This document shows, piece after piece, positions 14,665 to 16,262 of a DNA stretch of 16,262 bases. The notes under the pieces were generated by a model that ran no database searches, had not been told where the DNA came from, and was given only the letters and a program-made list of their open reading frames with translations. The first letter of the stretch is position 1. Every line of letters starts with the position of its first letter. Location: positions 1-16,262 of the forward strand of contig JAUYSF010000188.1 in the NCBI GenBank assembly GCA_030696435.1. Reading direction: 5' to 3'. The stretch is from Desulfoprunum sp. Its GTDB lineage: Bacteria > Desulfobacterota > Desulfobulbia > Desulfobulbales > Desulfocapsaceae. The position numbers and the translations under genes were made by a program.

Positions 14665-16262
14665 TAGTGTAGCAGATCGTTGATGATCTGTTTGTACTTC
14701 TTCTCGATGACGTGCCGTTTCTTCTTTAAGGTATTTGTGAGCTCCTCGCCCAGCTTGAACTCCTTGGTAAGAAAGGCAATACCCTGCAGCTTCTCATGGG
14801 ATTTGAAACCCTGTTTAGGATGGAGGAGACGGTTCATCTCTCGCTTGATATGCTCAAGGACCTTGCTATTGGTGAGTAATCCCTCGCCCTCTTCTCGCAG
14901 ATCGCTGAACTTCTGGCTCACATATTCCCGCAACTCATCGACATTGGGGATTAATAGCGCCCCAAGCCCCTTTTTATCCTGACCAACCAGAACGGCGTCC
15001 TGGATAAAGGGAAACATCGTGATGGCGTTTTCAATGCGGGTCGGATCGATATTCTCACCGCTGGCCAGGACAATAATCTCTTTGGCCCGGCCGGTGATAA
15101 CCAGTTCCCGGTTCAGAGTCAACTTGCCCAAATCGCCGGTCCGGAAAAAACCATCGAAGGTGAACGATCTGGCATTCTCTTCTTCATTCCGATAATAGCC
15201 CTTGGTCACCTGGGGGCCACGCACCTCGATGAGCCCCTCTTCTCCCGGCGGCAGCTCGCGACCATCCTCCGAGACAATGCGCAGCTCGGTCAGGGGCACA
15301 GCCGGTCCAACCGTGCCATAGATTCGGCAGTTCACCCCTCTGCCGGCAATCGACGGAGAGCATTCGGTCATGCCGTAGGCATTGACAATACGGATGCCAA
15401 CCGCATCGATCCACTCTTCGAGATAGGTGGCCAGGGTACCGCCGCCGCTAATGGCCAGACGCAGCCTACCGCCAAAGCGCTGACGGACAACCGCCAGTTT
15501 TTTTGCGGCGAGAAAATTGAGAGGGAATAACAAGCCCATTTTCACAAGGGCTATTCCTCTGCCCAGGATTTTCTGCCATGCGGATTCCTTGCCGAAATCC
15601 GGCAGTCGCCCGAGAAAGCACCTCTTATTGCGACGGTAGGCCGCCGCAGTCCAGATAAACAGGGAAAAGAGCTTGAAGGCCACCTTACCCTTTTTTTTCA
15701 CAGCGACCTGAACTCTGGCATAGAGAGACTCCCACACTCGAGGCACCGTGGCCACAATCGTCGGTCGATATTTTTCCAAATCCTGGGCAAATCGTTTGAC
15801 CGTTGAGTAGACCAAGGTCGACCCTTTGGCAAGACTGAGATATTCAGCAGTGCGCTCGAAGATATGCCAAGTCGGCAGGATGGACAGCCAGCGGTCTCCC
15901 TCCTCCAGAGCAATCACGGCCGGAACTTCCCGGACATTGTGCATGATATTGGCATGACTGAGCATGACACCTTTGGGCTGGCCGGTGGTCCCCGAGGTGT
16001 AGATGATAGTCAAAAGATCCTCCGGCAGGATTTCCTCTCCTCGCCGGAGGAAACGGTTGACATCGTCATCGGTGAAGCGCCGGTCGGCCAGCAGATCGGC
16101 ATAGGAGTAAGTGTTGCCAAAGAGGGAATGCCTCTCCGGCCCGGTTATCACAAAGATATCTTTCAGTTGCTTACATTTTTTAAGATACTCACCGTGCTCT
16201 TCAAGAAGTTCGCCGGTTTCAAGCACAATAAAGCTGCTACCCGACTGCTCGACGATATATTC
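14664..16262 (-). CDS. Long-chain acyl-CoA synthetase (AMP-forming), 5' end beyond window
   Basis: The visible 532 residues cover most of the enzyme; the reading frame is still open at the right edge (EYIVEQSGSSFIVLE), so perhaps 100 N-terminal residues are missing. It activates a fatty acid to acyl-AMP, then the CoA thioester. Motifs in order: P-loop IIYTSGTTGQPKGVMLSH (about 15955-16008), the long-chain type segment LPTWHIFERTAEY, the A5 motif NAYGMTECSP (near 15365), GYYRNEEE, FRTGDLG (near 15135) and GRAKEIIVLASGENIDP. The C-terminal ELTNTLKKKR block contains the usual catalytic lysine, although the family's PTLK reads NTLK. A basic, hydrophobic insert (FKLFSLFIWTAAAYRRNKR) suggests membrane association, as in the FadD15/ACSL-like branch. 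There is no ribosome-binding site in view and the stop overlaps the 81-bp inverted-repeat element. CoA chemistry links it loosely to the carboxylase genes. Confidence 0.92.
   Translation of the reverse strand, partial: EYIVEQSGSSFIVLETGELLEEHGEYLKKCKQLKDIFVITGPERHSLFGNTYSYADLLADRRFTDDDVNRFLRRGEEILPEDLLTIIYTSGTTGQPKGVMLSHANIMHNVREVPAVIALEEGDRWLSILPTWHIFERTAEYLSLAKGSTLVYSTVKRFAQDLEKYRPTIVATVPRVWESLYARVQVAVKKKGKVAFKLFSLFIWTAAAYRRNKRCFLGRLPDFGKESAWQKILGRGIALVKMGLLFPLNFLAAKKLAVVRQRFGGRLRLAISGGGTLATYLEEWIDAVGIRIVNAYGMTECSPSIAGRGVNCRIYGTVGPAVPLTELRIVSEDGRELPPGEEGLIEVRGPQVTKGYYRNEEENARSFTFDGFFRTGDLGKLTLNRELVITGRAKEIIVLASGENIDPTRIENAITMFPFIQDAVLVGQDKKGLGALLIPNVDELREYVSQKFSDLREEGEGLLTNSKVLEHIKREMNRLLHPKQGFKSHEKLQGIAFLTKEFKLGEELTNTLKKKRHVIEKKYKQIINDLLH

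Overview
The window looks like chromosomal DNA from an anaerobic Desulfobacterota-type bacterium (the old Deltaproteobacteria), perhaps Desulfobulbales. This is an inference from gene content and protein style: a Proteobacteria-type RecB/RecC pair, a double-SWIM SNF2 protein, an acyl-CoA carboxylase pair, a long-chain acyl-CoA ligase and a MOSC protein. No rRNA, tRNA, CRISPR array, phage gene or transposase is visible. Genes are packed closely and no stretch over about 220 bases lacks one.

Layout, left to right. (1) 1-3713, minus strand: a small three-helix membrane protein gene, then recC, then the first 51 codons of recB. recC and recB share an ATGA stop/start overlap, so they form a recombination/repair operon. 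(2) 3714-7026, plus strand: an uncharacterised 370-residue protein whose ATG directly abuts the ATG of the divergent membrane protein gene (CATATG), then a SWIM-SNF2 helicase-like gene. That gene is broken. Its 5' part keeps two SWIM zinc fingers and its 3' part keeps the C-terminal helicase lobe, but the whole N-terminal ATPase lobe is missing and the reading frame changes at a GCC-rich junction near 5800. (3) 7027-7757: a parD-parE toxin-antitoxin operon with an AT-rich palindromic promoter/operator. It sits between two exact 10-bp direct repeats, which suggests an inserted module. (4) 7825-9297: a CoA-type Nudix hydrolase and an NRDE/TANGO2-family protein, same strand. (5) 9451-13028: a two-gene acyl-CoA carboxylase operon, carboxyltransferase (PccB-like) then a fused biotin carboxylase-biotin carrier subunit. 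(6) 13060-13619, minus strand: a universal stress protein with its intrinsic terminator. (7) 13832-14578, plus strand: a MOSC-domain protein with an unrecognised C-terminal extension. (8) 14584-14664: an 81-bp element bounded by near-perfect inverted repeats, lying between convergent genes. (9) 14664-16262, minus strand: a long-chain acyl-CoA synthetase whose 5' end lies outside the window.

How the genes fit together: the acyl-CoA ligase, the carboxylase pair and the CoA-type Nudix hydrolase all handle CoA thioesters or CoA, giving the right half a fatty-acid/propionate metabolism flavour. The left half is DNA transaction machinery (RecBC, SWIM-SNF2). I did not find a clear new multi-gene system. 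The strongest leads are the SNF2 gene lacking its ATPase core, the uncharacterised 370-residue neighbour, the direct-repeat-flanked parDE insert, the zero-gap divergent start pair, and the 81-bp inverted-repeat element.
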